The notes: a model not told the origin generated them from the letters alone. A DNA stretch of 64,000 bases from CAVRUD01 sp963849635 (GCA_963849635.1 CAWKIA010000003.1:1-64000); one strand, 5' to 3'; numbered from the stretch's first letter, positions 39,186 through 48,363 are shown. Program-made: numbers and translations.

Positions 39186-39850
39186 TGCTGGCGGAGCTGC
39201 GTGGCGAAGTCGTGAAGGTTGGGTTGGAGGCGCTGGCCCGTGGTGTCGTCCATGGCACCGCCGGCAACATGAGCATCCGTGACCCGGAGAGTGGCTTGAT
39301 CGCGATCTCGCCGAGCGGAATGCCCTACCCGGCCGTCACTCCGGCCGATGTTGTCATCGTCGATGTCGATGGTCGCGTCGTTGACGGCGTGCGCAAGCCA
39401 AGCTCGGAGACTCCGTTGCACACGATGGTCTTCAAGCGCTTCGCCGAGGTGGGGACGATCGTGCACACCCATTCGCACTACTCGACGGTCGTCAGCTGCA
39501 TCCGGGAGGAGCTGCCGCCGATCCTGACCGAGGTCTGCTGCGCCGTTGGGCCGCGGGTGCCTGTGACCCGCTACGGGTTGACCGGGACGCCCGATTTTGG
39601 CGAGAGCGTGCTGGAGGTGATGGAGCCGGGGATGAAGGCGGTCATCCTGCGCAACCACGGATTGATCTGCTTCGGCCGGAACTTCGCGGAGACGCTAGCG
39701 ATCGCCGAGATCGTCGAAGAGTCCGCCAAGGTCTACGTCAACGCCCTGGCGGCCAACGGGGGGCGGGAACCGAATCTGGTCCCGGCCGAGCGCATCCCCG
39801 AGATGCGCGACCGGTTTCTGGCGACGTATGGGCAGACTGCCGGAGGCTAG
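39182..39850 (+). CDS. Class II aldolase/adducin family protein
   Basis: 222 residues; ATG 39182 overlaps the glpD stop. Zinc-dependent sugar-phosphate aldolase or epimerase of the FucA/AraD group: N-terminal VVHGTAGNMSIRDPESGLIA, ISPSGMPYPAVTPADVVIVD, Glu in KPSSETPLHTMVFKRF, zinc histidines in IVHTHSHYSTVVSC and in VILRNHGLICFGRNFAET. The substrate is probably a ketose 1-phosphate such as fuculose- or rhamnulose-phosphate, which would yield DHAP and link to GlpD/TIM metabolism; this coupling is inferred from the overlap. Confidence 0.9.
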   Translation: MMLAELRGEVVKVGLEALARGVVHGTAGNMSIRDPESGLIAISPSGMPYPAVTPADVVIVDVDGRVVDGVRKPSSETPLHTMVFKRFAEVGTIVHTHSHYSTVVSCIREELPPILTEVCCAVGPRVPVTRYGLTGTPDFGESVLEVMEPGMKAVILRNHGLICFGRNFAETLAIAEIVEESAKVYVNALAANGGREPNLVPAERIPEMRDRFLATYGQTAGG

Positions 39851-39877
39851 TCGCTGGCCAGGGAGGGAATTGGCGGG

Positions 39878-40318
39878 ATGCGGATTCGGTCGATGACCAG
39901 CGACGATGTCGATCGGGTCGCGGAACTGGCTGGGGAGCTTGGCTACCCTGTCGCGCCCGACGTGTTGGAGCGGCGCTTTGCCGCCCTGACCGGTGGCGAC
40001 ACCGAGGTCATCTTTGTCGCCGAGCAGAACGGCGATGTCGTCGGCTGGATCCACCTCCGGGAGTTCTACGACATCCTGGAGGAACCGACGATGGAGATCC
40101 GTGGCCTGGTGGTCGATGCCCGCTGCCGAGGTGAAGGTATCGGTCAGGGATTGGTTGAAGCGGGCGAATGCCGCGCTCGGGAGCGCGGCATCGGGCGAAT
40201 GCGGGTGACCTCGAACGTCGTTCGGGAGCGGGCCCACCAGTTCTATGAGCGGTTGGACTTCGCCAAAGTGAAGACTTCCTACTACATGGTCAAGGTGCTC
40301 GACGCTACGGACGGGTGA
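39878..40318 (+). CDS. GNAT family N-acetyltransferase
   Basis: 146 residues. ATG 39878 with GGGAGGGAATTGGCGGG upstream. Pattern: MRIRSMTSDDVDRVAELAGE, beta strand EVIFVAEQNGDVVGWIHLRE, beta4 MEIRGLVVDARCRGEGIGQG with the acetyl-CoA pyrophosphate loop R-x-x-G-I-G, and C-terminal AHQFYERLDFAKVKTSYYMV. Substrate unknown. Its 3' end overlaps the convergent gene by 14 bases. Confidence 0.92.
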   Translation: MRIRSMTSDDVDRVAELAGELGYPVAPDVLERRFAALTGGDTEVIFVAEQNGDVVGWIHLREFYDILEEPTMEIRGLVVDARCRGEGIGQGLVEAGECRARERGIGRMRVTSNVVRERAHQFYERLDFAKVKTSYYMVKVLDATDG

Positions 40319-41183
40319 AGAGCGTCTGCAGGGTGGAGGCAAAGGCCCTGTTCTCACCCCAGCTGAGCAACTGACCGCGGGCAACCCGGCCAAACCGAGA
40401 CAGCCGCCGGTGGGCGACCAGGACGAAGGCAACGGGATCGGCCGAGATGTGGCAGTCGACCGGGCCGAGATCGGTCCGGGAGACGGTCATCTGGCCATTG
40501 GTGATGCGCCCTGTGAGCGCGTCACCGCCGCGAATATGCACCCGGAACGAACCGGTGGCCTCTTGGGCCCCTTCCGAAAGCACGAACGGCAGCATCCTGA
40601 TGGTGGCGGACGCGGCCACGCGGGCGGTGGCGATCTCCATGGCCCAGGTGAGGCCCAGGGTGATGGCGATATCCCAACCAAACGCCATCAGATCGGCGAC
40701 GAGCAGGCCGAGGATGACGCCCGGTTCCAGTGGAATGCCGGAGTGGAACGGGATCAGATCCCCATCGAGCGGGGCCTCGAGGAGGAGATCGACGGCGTCC
40801 TGCAGGAGCGCCGCCAGTTGCTCTGGGCGCCGTTCCGGGAACTGGGCGAGAAAGCGGGCGTCGAAGGCGCGTTTTGCGCCCAGATCGTGGATGGGGCTGG
40901 GAAACCCAGCAAAGCAGTCGACGGCGATCTGGGCGGTGAGGACGAGGTGTGCCGCCGCGTCGCCGAGTGACAGTTTGGAGCCGGCAATCGGCAGGGTTGG
41001 ATCGGGGATCGAGCGGATCAGAGCGACTGTCCGGTTAGTTGCCGCGCGGAGCGCGATCTGGGCCGCCTCGAGTTCGATCCAATCAGAGCGAACCGGCATC
41101 GGCACCGGGCGGAGAAGAGTGTGAGCCGGCAGCGGGAATGATGTAATCGCGGTAGAGGCGTGCGTGGCGACGGCGGCGACCAT
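40305..41183 (-). CDS. Maleylpyruvate isomerase-type (MDMPI/DinB) protein with SCP2-like C-terminus
   Basis: 292 residues; ATG 41183 with AGGAG seven bases upstream. Residues about 30-200 resemble the DinB-like four-helix MDMPI_N domain (RAATNRTVALIRSIPDPTLP, LSLGDAAAHLVLTAQIAVDC with the metal-site histidine in AAHLV, LLVADLMAFGWDIAITLGLT with D-x-x-x-x-x-x-D replacing H-x-x-x-H). The last 90 residues form an SCP2-like beta/alpha unit (SFRVHIRGGDALTGRITNGQ, VDCHISADPVAFVLVAHRRL). In actinobacteria such proteins use mycothiol; whether this organism does is not visible here. Confidence 0.75.
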   Translation of the reverse strand: MVAAVATHASTAITSFPLPAHTLLRPVPMPVRSDWIELEAAQIALRAATNRTVALIRSIPDPTLPIAGSKLSLGDAAAHLVLTAQIAVDCFAGFPSPIHDLGAKRAFDARFLAQFPERRPEQLAALLQDAVDLLLEAPLDGDLIPFHSGIPLEPGVILGLLVADLMAFGWDIAITLGLTWAMEIATARVAASATIRMLPFVLSEGAQEATGSFRVHIRGGDALTGRITNGQMTVSRTDLGPVDCHISADPVAFVLVAHRRLSRFGRVARGQLLSWGENRAFASTLQTLFTRP

Positions 41184-41460
41184 GGTGTGCTCCTGAACTC
41201 TCTGGCGTATATCTCGACTGTCTGTAGGCTACGTAGATTCGCCGCCATGAACATCGGTAACCTCACCGATTTCGTGGAGATACCCGACACAGTCGCTATA
41301 GGTAACTCTCCCCATGGCATGCTTCTGAAACGGACGAGGTAAGTAACTGGATCACCGGTCGGCGGCCCGTGCGCAACGGACTGGCTCTTGCAGGCGTTTA
41401 ATGGACCTGTGGCGACCTTGCCATAGGGGACCTGAGCGATCGGATACTGGAGGGAACCGT

Positions 41461-42180
41461 ATGCCGATGAGATTGCTGCGAACGATGCTGGCGTTGATGG
41501 CGGTCGCCGTCATCGGAGCCGGGCGGTCAGAGCCGCGGCCGCACAAGACGTCGACGAGGTTGAGGACGAGTTCGATTTCTCCCAGCTCGATGGAGTCGAG
41601 CAAGTGGTCGGCCGGACCTTCTCGATGGAATTCGCAGCGCTGATGGCTTCGATGGCAACGCCGGAAGCCGTCGAGGACATGGCCTATCCGACCGGGGTCA
41701 TCTCCGCCGTAGCAGTTGTGGCGAAATTCGACGAGCGACGATAACGCCGAAGCCGGATGGGAAGTCCTGCGACAATCGTTCGGCGAGCAGGCGGCCACGA
41801 TGATGGGCGTCGAGGACGCCGTGATCAACGAGGTGGACGTTACCGACCTTGCTGACAACGCCGCGGGATACTCGACCACGGTCGATGAAGACGGCACGAC
41901 GTTCAACGTCTCGATCATCCTCCTCCGCGAGGGCGAGTATGCCTATGTCTCTGTCATCACCACCGGCGGAGATGATGCGACCGAACCGGCCAAAGCGATC
42001 GCCGAAGACATGATCGACGAGGACGCCGGCGACGGCGAGGGCGAAGCCAATGAAGATGGGGTGTACAGCGGCGGTCTTTGGGACAAGCTCCCCGAGGAGG
42101 GCGCCGACACCGTTGCGGGCCTGATCATCGCGGTGGACGAGCAGATCTACCCGGAAGTTGACGATACCGCCGAGGAATAG
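41461..42180 (+). pseudogene. Secreted acidic protein of unknown function, frameshifted
   Basis: ATG 41461 opens a signal peptide (MPMRLLRTMLALMAVAVIGA). A shift near 41520 gives AVRAAAAQDVDEVEDEFDFS, FSMEFAALMASMATPEAVED and VISAVAVVAKFD; a second near 41725 gives AGWEVLRQSFGEQAATMMGV, DLADNAAGYSTTVDEDGTTF, ISIILLREGEYAYVSVITTG-like core and an acidic tail ending EVDDTAEE. Restored length about 239 residues. The signal-cleavage style A-A-A-Q-D is shared with other secreted proteins in the window. No family recognised; probably an extracytoplasmic protein. Confidence 0.7.
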
Positions 42181-42499
42181 ACAGGTTCGTTGTCATATGA
42201 GTTGCGCCGCCCCGGATAGCCGGGCCGGCGCTGTCGCGTGTCCAAACGACTGCAACAACCGTAGTTGGCCGAAGTAGTCTTGCGACCTTATGTTGTCGTA
42301 CACGACGCTTGTTGGGGATCAGTCCCGGTCTGGTCAACGGAACCAAGCCTGTAGAGCTGCTTGAGTCACCTGCTCAACTGTCCGACACCTGGAACTAGTC
42401 ACGCGCTCGTTGTTATGCACGACAACAGCGACAAGATTGGTGCGTTCACCACTGCCTTGTGGCTCGATGTCAAGTGGCTCTACTTACTAAGGGGGGAGG
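42181..42499. other. Intergenic region between convergent genes
   Basis: Contains one hairpin, GCGCCGCCCCGG (42204-42215) with CCGGGCCGGCGC (42220-42231) and one mismatch, without a T-tract, possibly an end for the upstream gene. The remaining 270 bases hold nothing I can support. Confidence 0.5.
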
Positions 42500-43300
42500 C
42501 TAAGCGGGAAGACGGGCACTGGCGACGATCCCGATGAACGCGATGTAGAACAAACCCATGTTGGCCGCTTCCGCTTGCGATTGCAGCCACGCTGTGGCCT
42601 GCTTCTGGGGAAGCTCGCCGCGGGCGATTGCCTCACGGACGGTGTTGCCGATTGTGGCTTCGAACACGGGCCACGGCGGGCAGAAGATCACCGGATGGAC
42701 GGTTTTACCGGTCAGGCCTGCCTCACTTAGCATGACCGGTAGGAGGCGGCCCATGCGCGGTTCCGCGAGTGTGCCGTTCATCAAGATGTTGACCTGCGCC
42801 GCGAACTCCGGGTCTCCGCCCAGCATCGTGGAGGCGTAGTCCAGCTCGAAACAGCTGATCCGTCCGTCTGGCTTGAGGACCCGCACCATCTCGGCGATGG
42901 CGCGGGCTGGATCGGGTACGTACATCAAGACGCGCTCAGTCATGCAGGCGTCGACGCTGGCGTCAGGGAGGGGAATCTCTTCCGCCTGACCCGAGATCCA
43001 GCGGACCGATGCACATTCGGCCTCGGCGCGCTCCCTGGCTTCGGCGAGCATCCCTTCGCGATCAAGGCCTATAACCTGCACATCCGGATGATCCTTAGCG
43101 ATACGACAGGCTTCGATGCCGACCCCACAGCCGACATCGAGCACCGTGTCGCCGGGCCGCAGATCCAGGTCGGTCCGCATCACGCGTTTGTAGGCGCGGA
43201 TCTCGGGAAGCGAGTTGACGATTTCCAGGAAGTCGTAGAGTGTTTGCGGTCTCGCGGCTCGATCGACGTCAGTGAAACCCTGATGCAGATCGCTCGACAC
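42500..43300 (-). CDS. Class I SAM-dependent methyltransferase
   Basis: 266 residues. GTG 43300 is chosen because AAAGGAGG ends six bases before it; ATG 43306 is the alternative. SAM-binding motif I is VLDVGCGVGIEACRIAK, acidic loop VQVIGLDREGMLAEARERAE, motif post-I ASVRWISGQAEEIPLPDASV, motif II VLMYVPDPARAIAEMVRVLK. The substrate-binding C-terminus (SEAGLTGKTVHPVIFCPPWP) is not diagnostic. UbiE/MPBQ-like group; no pathway context. Confidence 0.9.
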   Translation of the reverse strand: MSSDLHQGFTDVDRAARPQTLYDFLEIVNSLPEIRAYKRVMRTDLDLRPGDTVLDVGCGVGIEACRIAKDHPDVQVIGLDREGMLAEARERAEAECASVRWISGQAEEIPLPDASVDACMTERVLMYVPDPARAIAEMVRVLKPDGRISCFELDYASTMLGGDPEFAAQVNILMNGTLAEPRMGRLLPVMLSEAGLTGKTVHPVIFCPPWPVFEATIGNTVREAIARGELPQKQATAWLQSQAEAANMGLFYIAFIGIVASARLPA

Positions 43301-43411
43301 AACCATCCTCCTTTCGCGATCGCCGTTCCGGAAGCGGAGCGGTGTCTGATCGGGCGGTTGGAAGTACAACGCGTGTCGAGTCGATCTATTAAGTCTGAGG
43401 GGGCCAGCCGG

Positions 43412-44191
43412 CTAGATCACCGCGTTGAGGATGTCGGTGAAGCCGTCGACGGTCCAGGCGGCCCGCCCGACGAAGACGCCGTCGATCACTGGCAGGCTGG
43501 TGAATTCGGCGCAGTTGGCCGGGGAGACGCTGCCTCCGTAGAGGATCGGGACGTTCACGCCGGGGGAGCCGAATGAGACGTGGAGCGCCGCTCGAATTTC
43601 AGTTGCGATCTCGGCGACATCCTCCGGCTGGGCTGGAGTCCCGCCCGGTCCGATCGACCAGACCGGCTCGTACCCGATCATGATCTGGGAGAGCTGATCC
43701 ACCGGGAGATCGCTCAGGCCGATCTTCAACTGGCGAACGACCGACTCGTGCCCAACACCGTAGCGTTTCTCGGCGGCGGTCTCGCCGATGCAGAGGAGCA
43801 CCCGGAAGCCGGCTCCGGCCGCCGCCAGCACCTTGGCGTTGATCTCATCGTCCGTCTCGTGGAAGAGACCCCGGCGTTCGGCGTGGCCGATCAAGACCAG
43901 GTCGACGCCAACGGCCTGCAGCATCCGGACCGAGATCTCGCCGGTGAAGGCCCCGTCTGGTGCCCAATGGACGTTCTGGGCGCCGATCCAGATGCCCGAA
44001 CCCTCCGCCTGGCGCACGGCCGCTGGAAGGGAAGTGTACGGCGGGATGATGAACCGTTGGATGTTGTGAGCGGAGGCAGCCTTCGCCGTTCGTTCGTCGA
44101 CGCCACCGACGAAGGCTGCCGTTTCGTCGGGGGTCTGATGCAGCTTGAGATTGGTGCCGACATAGCGGGGACGTGCCGTTTGCTCGCTCAT
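43412..44191 (-). CDS. tpiA: Triosephosphate isomerase family protein (divergent)
   Basis: 259 residues, intact. Interconverts DHAP and glyceraldehyde 3-phosphate if canonical. Catalytic set is present: Lys in VGTNLKLHQTPDETAAFV, His in LVLIGHAERRGLFHET, Glu in IMIGYEPVWSIGPGGTPAQP, and the phosphate-gripping YGGSVSPANCAEF. But the usual G-N-W-K-M-N and G-H-S-E-R-R motifs read T-N-L-K-L-H and G-H-A-E-R-R, placing it with TIM paralogues. Some of those isomerise tetrulose phosphates. Gene symbol is provisional. Confidence 0.85.
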   Translation of the reverse strand: MSEQTARPRYVGTNLKLHQTPDETAAFVGGVDERTAKAASAHNIQRFIIPPYTSLPAAVRQAEGSGIWIGAQNVHWAPDGAFTGEISVRMLQAVGVDLVLIGHAERRGLFHETDDEINAKVLAAAGAGFRVLLCIGETAAEKRYGVGHESVVRQLKIGLSDLPVDQLSQIMIGYEPVWSIGPGGTPAQPEDVAEIATEIRAALHVSFGSPGVNVPILYGGSVSPANCAEFTSLPVIDGVFVGRAAWTVDGFTDILNAVI

Positions 44192-44287
44192 CGTACCTCG
44201 CCCGATCGCAGAGAACCGTAGCGGACGCGGTCCGTCCTACGGGAACAGGATAGCCGTAACGTCGTAGAATGCGGAACCGCCCACGTG

Positions 44288-45601
44288 TCAATCAATGAGC
44301 GGCGGAGCGATGGGTAACGCCTCACCCGGATGATGCTCCTGGGCAGGAAGATCGCGCAATCGGGCAATGTTGGTCCTGGAGAGGATGGCTGGGGCGGCAA
44401 AGGCGCCGATCCCGGCGATGACGAGGGTTGCCCGGAGGCCAATAAACTCACCGAGAACGCCCCCGATGAGCAGGCCCAGGAGGGCAGCACCCCACTCGAG
44501 GGAGCGGATCGCCCCATTGACCCGGCCCTGGAGCCGATCCGGTGTCAGTCCCTGGATGATGCTGACCCTGCCAATCTCGTGGATCGTGGCGAACCCATCG
44601 CCCGCCAGTTGCTGGGCCATCAGGAAGACGACGACTACGACGACCGGACCAGCGGCGAGCGGCAAGAAGAGAATCGCAGCGGCGCTGGCGGCAAATGCGG
44701 CGATCAATGTTCTGCCGATGCCCCACCTACGCATCATCGGTTCGGCCAGCAGTGCGCCAACGAGGGCACTGATGCCCCCTACGCCAAAAATGACGCCGAT
44801 CAGGGCCGGGGCAAGGTCGAGATCTCGGGCGACGAAGACGATGATCACAGCGCCAACCATGCCCCGGCAGAGCTCCCAGGCTGCTGCCGCGGTAGCGAGC
44901 GCCCGCAACGCGACCTGTCGCTGGATGAAGCTGAGCCCGGACCGGATTTCCTGGATGGTGCCGCCTTCGTCGGCCGCTTCCGGCAGAAGGTCTGTCGACT
45001 CGACCGTTTGGATCCGGCTCAGGCACAGAGCGGACAGCAGAAAGCTCACCACGTCGACCAGGATCGCGACCGGGGCGGTCAGGAGCTGAACCAAACCACC
45101 TGCAATCGCGAAGCCGCTCACCTCCGCCGCGGACGCGGTCGCCTGGAGCTTGCTGTTGCCTTCGACAAGCTGGTCGGAGCGGACCAGACTGGGCAGGTAG
45201 GACCGGTAGGCAAGGTCGAAGAAGGTCGAGAATGCGCTCGTCGCGAATGCGGCCAGCACCAGATGGACGATGGTGAGGCCATCGAAGGCCGCGGCGATTG
45301 GGATCGTGAGCAGGATCGCCGCGCGTCCGATGTCGGTGGCGATGAGCACCGGCCGGCGACGCAGCCGATCGACCCAAACACCTGCAACCAAGCCGAGTAC
45401 GAACCCGGGCACCATGCCCGCCGCGCTGAGCAGGGCGACCGCGAGCGGCGAGGCGTCAAGCGTGATGACGGCGATGATGGGGATCGCGAAGCCCGATACG
45501 AACGACCCAAAGACGGAGATCGTTTGCCCCATCCAGAGCTTGAGGAAGTCAGGGTGACGCCACAATCCTTGGAACTGAGTTCCCCGCCAGCCCCGCGCCA
45601 T
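44288..45601 (-). CDS. MFS transporter (enterobactin-exporter-like, MFS_3)
   Basis: About 437 residues from ATG 45601 (MARGWRGTQFQGLWRHPDFL); longer in-frame starts up to 45733 exist. The family N-terminus FLKLWMGQTISVFGSFVSGF, loop 2-3 GVWVDRLRRRPVLIATDIGR, and FFDLAYRSYLPSLVRSDQLV (typical 'A.. ..P.LV..d.l..AN' segment) are present. Twelve hydrophobic segments. Exports a small molecule or siderophore-like compound; substrate unknown. Confidence 0.88.
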   Translation of the reverse strand: MARGWRGTQFQGLWRHPDFLKLWMGQTISVFGSFVSGFAIPIIAVITLDASPLAVALLSAAGMVPGFVLGLVAGVWVDRLRRRPVLIATDIGRAAILLTIPIAAAFDGLTIVHLVLAAFATSAFSTFFDLAYRSYLPSLVRSDQLVEGNSKLQATASAAEVSGFAIAGGLVQLLTAPVAILVDVVSFLLSALCLSRIQTVESTDLLPEAADEGGTIQEIRSGLSFIQRQVALRALATAAAAWELCRGMVGAVIIVFVARDLDLAPALIGVIFGVGGISALVGALLAEPMMRRWGIGRTLIAAFAASAAAILFLPLAAGPVVVVVVFLMAQQLAGDGFATIHEIGRVSIIQGLTPDRLQGRVNGAIRSLEWGAALLGLLIGGVLGEFIGLRATLVIAGIGAFAAPAILSRTNIARLRDLPAQEHHPGEALPIAPPLID

Positions 45602-46080
45602 TCTGGGCTTCACTCTTCGATCCTTGGAAGTAGCAGGATAGGACCATTTGTGGATGTTCCTGGAACGTACCTTGACGTTGCCCTGACTGTCGGACCGAGC
45701 GTCGTAGTTCGTAGCATGGCATACAGTACGCAACCGGTATCCGATCGGGTGCGGCGATCCCGTATCGGCCCGAAGCCGCCACGACGGTTTTCCGCATGAA
45801 GGTCGTAAATAGGGCCGGTATCCGTCCGGATCACCTTACATCGCCAGGGCCCACTGGCGAATTCTGCCAGGCACGGCAGTGTGGCCAGCGGTACCGACGG
45901 CATGCCATTAAGGTATTGCTTACGTTGCATAAGACTGATAGGATCGTGTCGATTCGGGATGCGATTGGCGTGTCCCAGTTGAGTGAGAGAGTCCGCCGTA
46001 CCGGACGTCCAACACTTCGATAGGCCGGGTGGATCCCCGCTTGATTCCGGCCTCACCAGGGAAGGATAGGCACCGAGCAA
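45602..46080. other. Intergenic region with a possible promoter
   Basis: TTGCTT (45916 region), 17 bases, then TAGGAT on the plus strand is a moderate promoter about 130 bases upstream of the small frame at 46081. Nothing else recognised in this stretch. Confidence 0.35.
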
Positions 46081-46295
46081 TGACCGACCTGAACCAGTCC
46101 GACGCCAATTCGCCGACACCCACGCAGGTCATCGCGAAGGCACTCGTCGAACGGCAGGGTCCCCGTCAGATCGCTTCTCAGGCCGACCAACTTGGACTTC
46201 CTCGCTCCTTGACCAAAGCTATTTTGGCTGCGTGCTGCTCCACCGCGGTGGATCGCAAGGGAACGTCCCGCCGGGGGTTCGCGCCCCTGCCGTAG
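46081..46295 (+). CDS. Small hypothetical protein, uncertain
   Basis: 71 residues from ATG 46081 (MTDLNQSDANSPTPTQVIAK, ALVERQGPRQIASQADQLGL), with GGAAGGATAGG upstream at about 15 bases. The first 50 residues have ordinary soluble-protein composition and a helical pattern; the end (RKGTSRRGFAPLP) is less convincing. Followed by a hairpin terminator, which supports a real transcript. No family recognised. Confidence 0.4.
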
Positions 46296-46325
46296 TGCGA
46301 AGGCAATCGATCATTACTTCTGGTG

Positions 46326-46354
46326 CAGCCCGCGTCCGATTCGGACGCGGGCTG
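46326..46354. terminator. Bidirectional hairpin between convergent genes
   Basis: CAGCCCGCGTCCGA (46326-46339) pairs perfectly with TCGGACGCGGGCTG (46341-46354). No T-run, but position between the convergent small gene and Uma2 gene suits a shared end. Confidence 0.65.
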
Positions 46355-46489
46355 AATTGTGCCCATCGACATTAGCTGAAGCAGTCAGGTGCATTCTGTA
46401 TTCGCGTCGATCACTCCAAACACCGCGGCCTGCCATGGGGTGGTGACCTTGATCGACCAACAGCAGTCCTCTATACCGGCGTTGTCGTC

Positions 46490-47044
46490 TTACCGAAAGA
46501 TGTCGGCTATCGACATGCGGAAGCCGGGGAGAACCTCGCCTCCGTCCAGGGTGTCGAACTCGTGGAGCGTCCACGGTTCGCGGCCGGGCACGTGGATAGT
46601 TACCGTCCGCTGCCGCGGCTGGACGACCCAGACGAGGCGGACACCGCTCCGCAGGTAGAGTTCGACCTTTTCGGCCATCTCACCTGGACGGTTGCTTGGC
46701 GAGAGGATCTCGACGGTCAGATCCGGAGCAAGGTGCATGACACCTTCTCGCTTGTCTTCTGGCGGCAAGCGGTCAGTACGCACGAAGGATACGTCCGGCA
46801 TCAGAACAATGTCCGGGTCACGTTGGAAGACGAAGTGCGTCAACTCAGTGTAGACCCGTCCCAGACCGCGACCGAGGACCCACGTTCCGAGCGGGATGAT
46901 TATCTGAACCCCGACCTCCCCATGACGTGCGCCCGCCGGCTCTACCTCGCGCAAAATGCCCGCGTAGACTTCATAGCGCTCGGCCTCATCCGAGTCCATG
47001 CGCTCCAGATCCTGAACGGTGAACAGCCGGGTGGTGGCCATCAT
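46490..47044 (-). CDS. Uma2 family (DUF820) restriction-endonuclease-like protein
   Basis: 184 residues from ATG 47044; ATG 47053 also in frame. Features: LFTVQDLERMDSDEAERYEV and the H-x-E-like start GARHGEVGVQIIIPL, the PD-(D/E)xK core PDIVLMPDVSFVRTDRLPPE, LAPDLTVEILSPSNRPGEMA, EKVELYLRSGVRLVWVVQPR. Uma2 proteins are widespread in cyanobacteria and Chloroflexota, often multicopy, possibly linked to mobile DNA; biological role not established. The intact IS lies 150 bases upstream. Confidence 0.9.
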   Translation of the reverse strand: MMATTRLFTVQDLERMDSDEAERYEVYAGILREVEPAGARHGEVGVQIIIPLGTWVLGRGLGRVYTELTHFVFQRDPDIVLMPDVSFVRTDRLPPEDKREGVMHLAPDLTVEILSPSNRPGEMAEKVELYLRSGVRLVWVVQPRQRTVTIHVPGREPWTLHEFDTLDGGEVLPGFRMSIADIFR

Positions 47045-47198
47045 GAGGTCCATTTCCGAGGACGATGTCCTAGGTCCGATCGCGGGGCGCGGTCCCGATG
47101 GGTCGCAGGGACGAGCGGTCGCATCTCGCCAGGATAGCAGCGGGCCGCGACAGGATCGGCATGTCGCGCTCGCGCTGGACGCTCCGGGCGTGCATGCG

Positions 47199-48358
47199 TG
47201 TGGAAGTCCAGACACATGTGAGACGTGGGCGGGGATGAAGTGAGGGGATCGCCCCGGGTATCTTGGGGGTGCTTACTCACCAAGATGCAGGAGATCCCCT
47301 CATGGCCAAGCATAGCAAGCGGAACCGGCGCCGGATGCACCAAGCCGGGATGGGTGGCGGCTTCCGGATGGTCCGCCAGGTGCCGGTCCGGTTCCAGCGC
47401 CGCCTGCCCCAGGCCGCGCCCCTCAGTCCCGAGGCCCAGTACCGGCTGCGCTGCCTGGAGCACGCGGACCGGACCAGCGTCCGCGAGGCGTCCCGTGCCT
47501 TCCAGGTGCCGGTCTCGACGATCTACCGCTGGCGCAGACGCTTCCGCCCCGACGACCTCACCACGCTGGAGCCCCGCTCGCGCCGCCCTCATCGGACCCG
47601 GCGCGCGACCTGGACCGCAGCGCAGGAGTCTGCGGTTTTGGCCCTGCGCCAGCAACACCCCCGCATGGGCAAGGGGCCGCTCCGGGTCCTGCTGGCGCAG
47701 CAAGGGCACCACCTGAGCGCGTCGATGATCGGCCGGATGCTGGGCAGCCTGCGCCGCCGCACCCTGCTGCGCGAGCCCCATACGGTGCGGGTTCGGCGCG
47801 AACGGCCCCAACGGCCGTATGCCACGCGGGTGCCCAAGGACAAGCGCACCCCGACCGAGCCCGGCGCCCTGGTCCAGCTCGACACGATGCACCTGCGTCC
47901 CCTCCCCGGCGTCGAACGCCGCCAGTTCACCGCCATCGACGTCGTCAGCCGCTGCGCCGTGGCCGGGGTCCGGGCGACGGCCTCGGCGGGGACCGCGACG
48001 GCCTTTCTGGACGAGCTCCTCGCCCGGATGCCGGTGCCCGTCCAGGCCATCCAGGTCGACGGGGGCAGTGAGTTCATGGCGGGGTTCGAGACGGCCTGCC
48101 GGGAGCGGGGCATCGCCCTCTACGTGTTGCCGCCGCGCTCCCCCAAGCTCAACGGCCGGGTCGAGCGCCTCAACGGTACCGCCCGGCGCGAGTTCTGGGA
48201 GTGCTACGAGGGCGACCTCGACTTACCTGCGCTCCAAGCCGCCTTGCGCGCCTGGGAGCACCACTACAATACGGTCCGACCCCACCAAGCCCTCGGGTAC
48301 CAAACCCCCGCCGCCTTCCTTTCCTCCCAGTCGTTCTCACATGTATCGAACTAGGACA
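47199..48358 (+). mobile_element. Intact IS481-type insertion sequence, copy B, with target duplication
   Basis: 1160 bp. Left end TGTGGAAGTCCAGACACATG.. (47199) and the inverted right end TGTCCTAGTTCGATACATGT.. (48358 leftwards) share TGT, AGT-C and ACATGTGAGA, giving roughly 25-base imperfect terminal inverted repeats. The five bases ATGCG occur on both sides (47194-47198 and 48359-48363), a direct target duplication that confirms the ends. One transposase gene. A decayed relative is at 24.7-25.8 kb. Confidence 0.88.
47302..48354 (+). CDS. IS481 family DDE transposase
   Basis: 350 residues, intact. ATG 47302 with AGGAG at 47289-47293. N-terminal HTH domains (RTSVREASRAFQVPVSTIYR, then the linker LTTLEPRSRRPHRTRRATWT, winged HTH ASMIGRMLGSLRRRTLLREP). 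Integrase core rve: first Asp in LVQLDTMHLRPLPGVERRQF, second in QAIQVDGGSEFMAGFETACR, catalytic Glu in PKLNGRVERLNGTARREFWE; then YNTVRPHQALGYQTPAAFL typical of IS481/IS3-like enzymes. Runs to four bases from the right end of the element. Confidence 0.95.
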   Translation: MAKHSKRNRRRMHQAGMGGGFRMVRQVPVRFQRRLPQAAPLSPEAQYRLRCLEHADRTSVREASRAFQVPVSTIYRWRRRFRPDDLTTLEPRSRRPHRTRRATWTAAQESAVLALRQQHPRMGKGPLRVLLAQQGHHLSASMIGRMLGSLRRRTLLREPHTVRVRRERPQRPYATRVPKDKRTPTEPGALVQLDTMHLRPLPGVERRQFTAIDVVSRCAVAGVRATASAGTATAFLDELLARMPVPVQAIQVDGGSEFMAGFETACRERGIALYVLPPRSPKLNGRVERLNGTARREFWECYEGDLDLPALQAALRAWEHHYNTVRPHQALGYQTPAAFLSSQSFSHVSN

Positions 48359-48363
48359 ATGCG

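Noticed and set aside
44330..45799. 489-residue plus-strand open frame
   Set aside because: Antisense to the intact MFS gene; composition is Asp/Arg/Gly/Glu-rich mirror of hydrophobic codons, with no ribosome site.
46490..47215. Longer start for the Uma2 gene at 47215
   Set aside because: The extra 57 residues are low-complexity, lack a ribosome site and reach into the IS; the family N-terminus begins at 47044.
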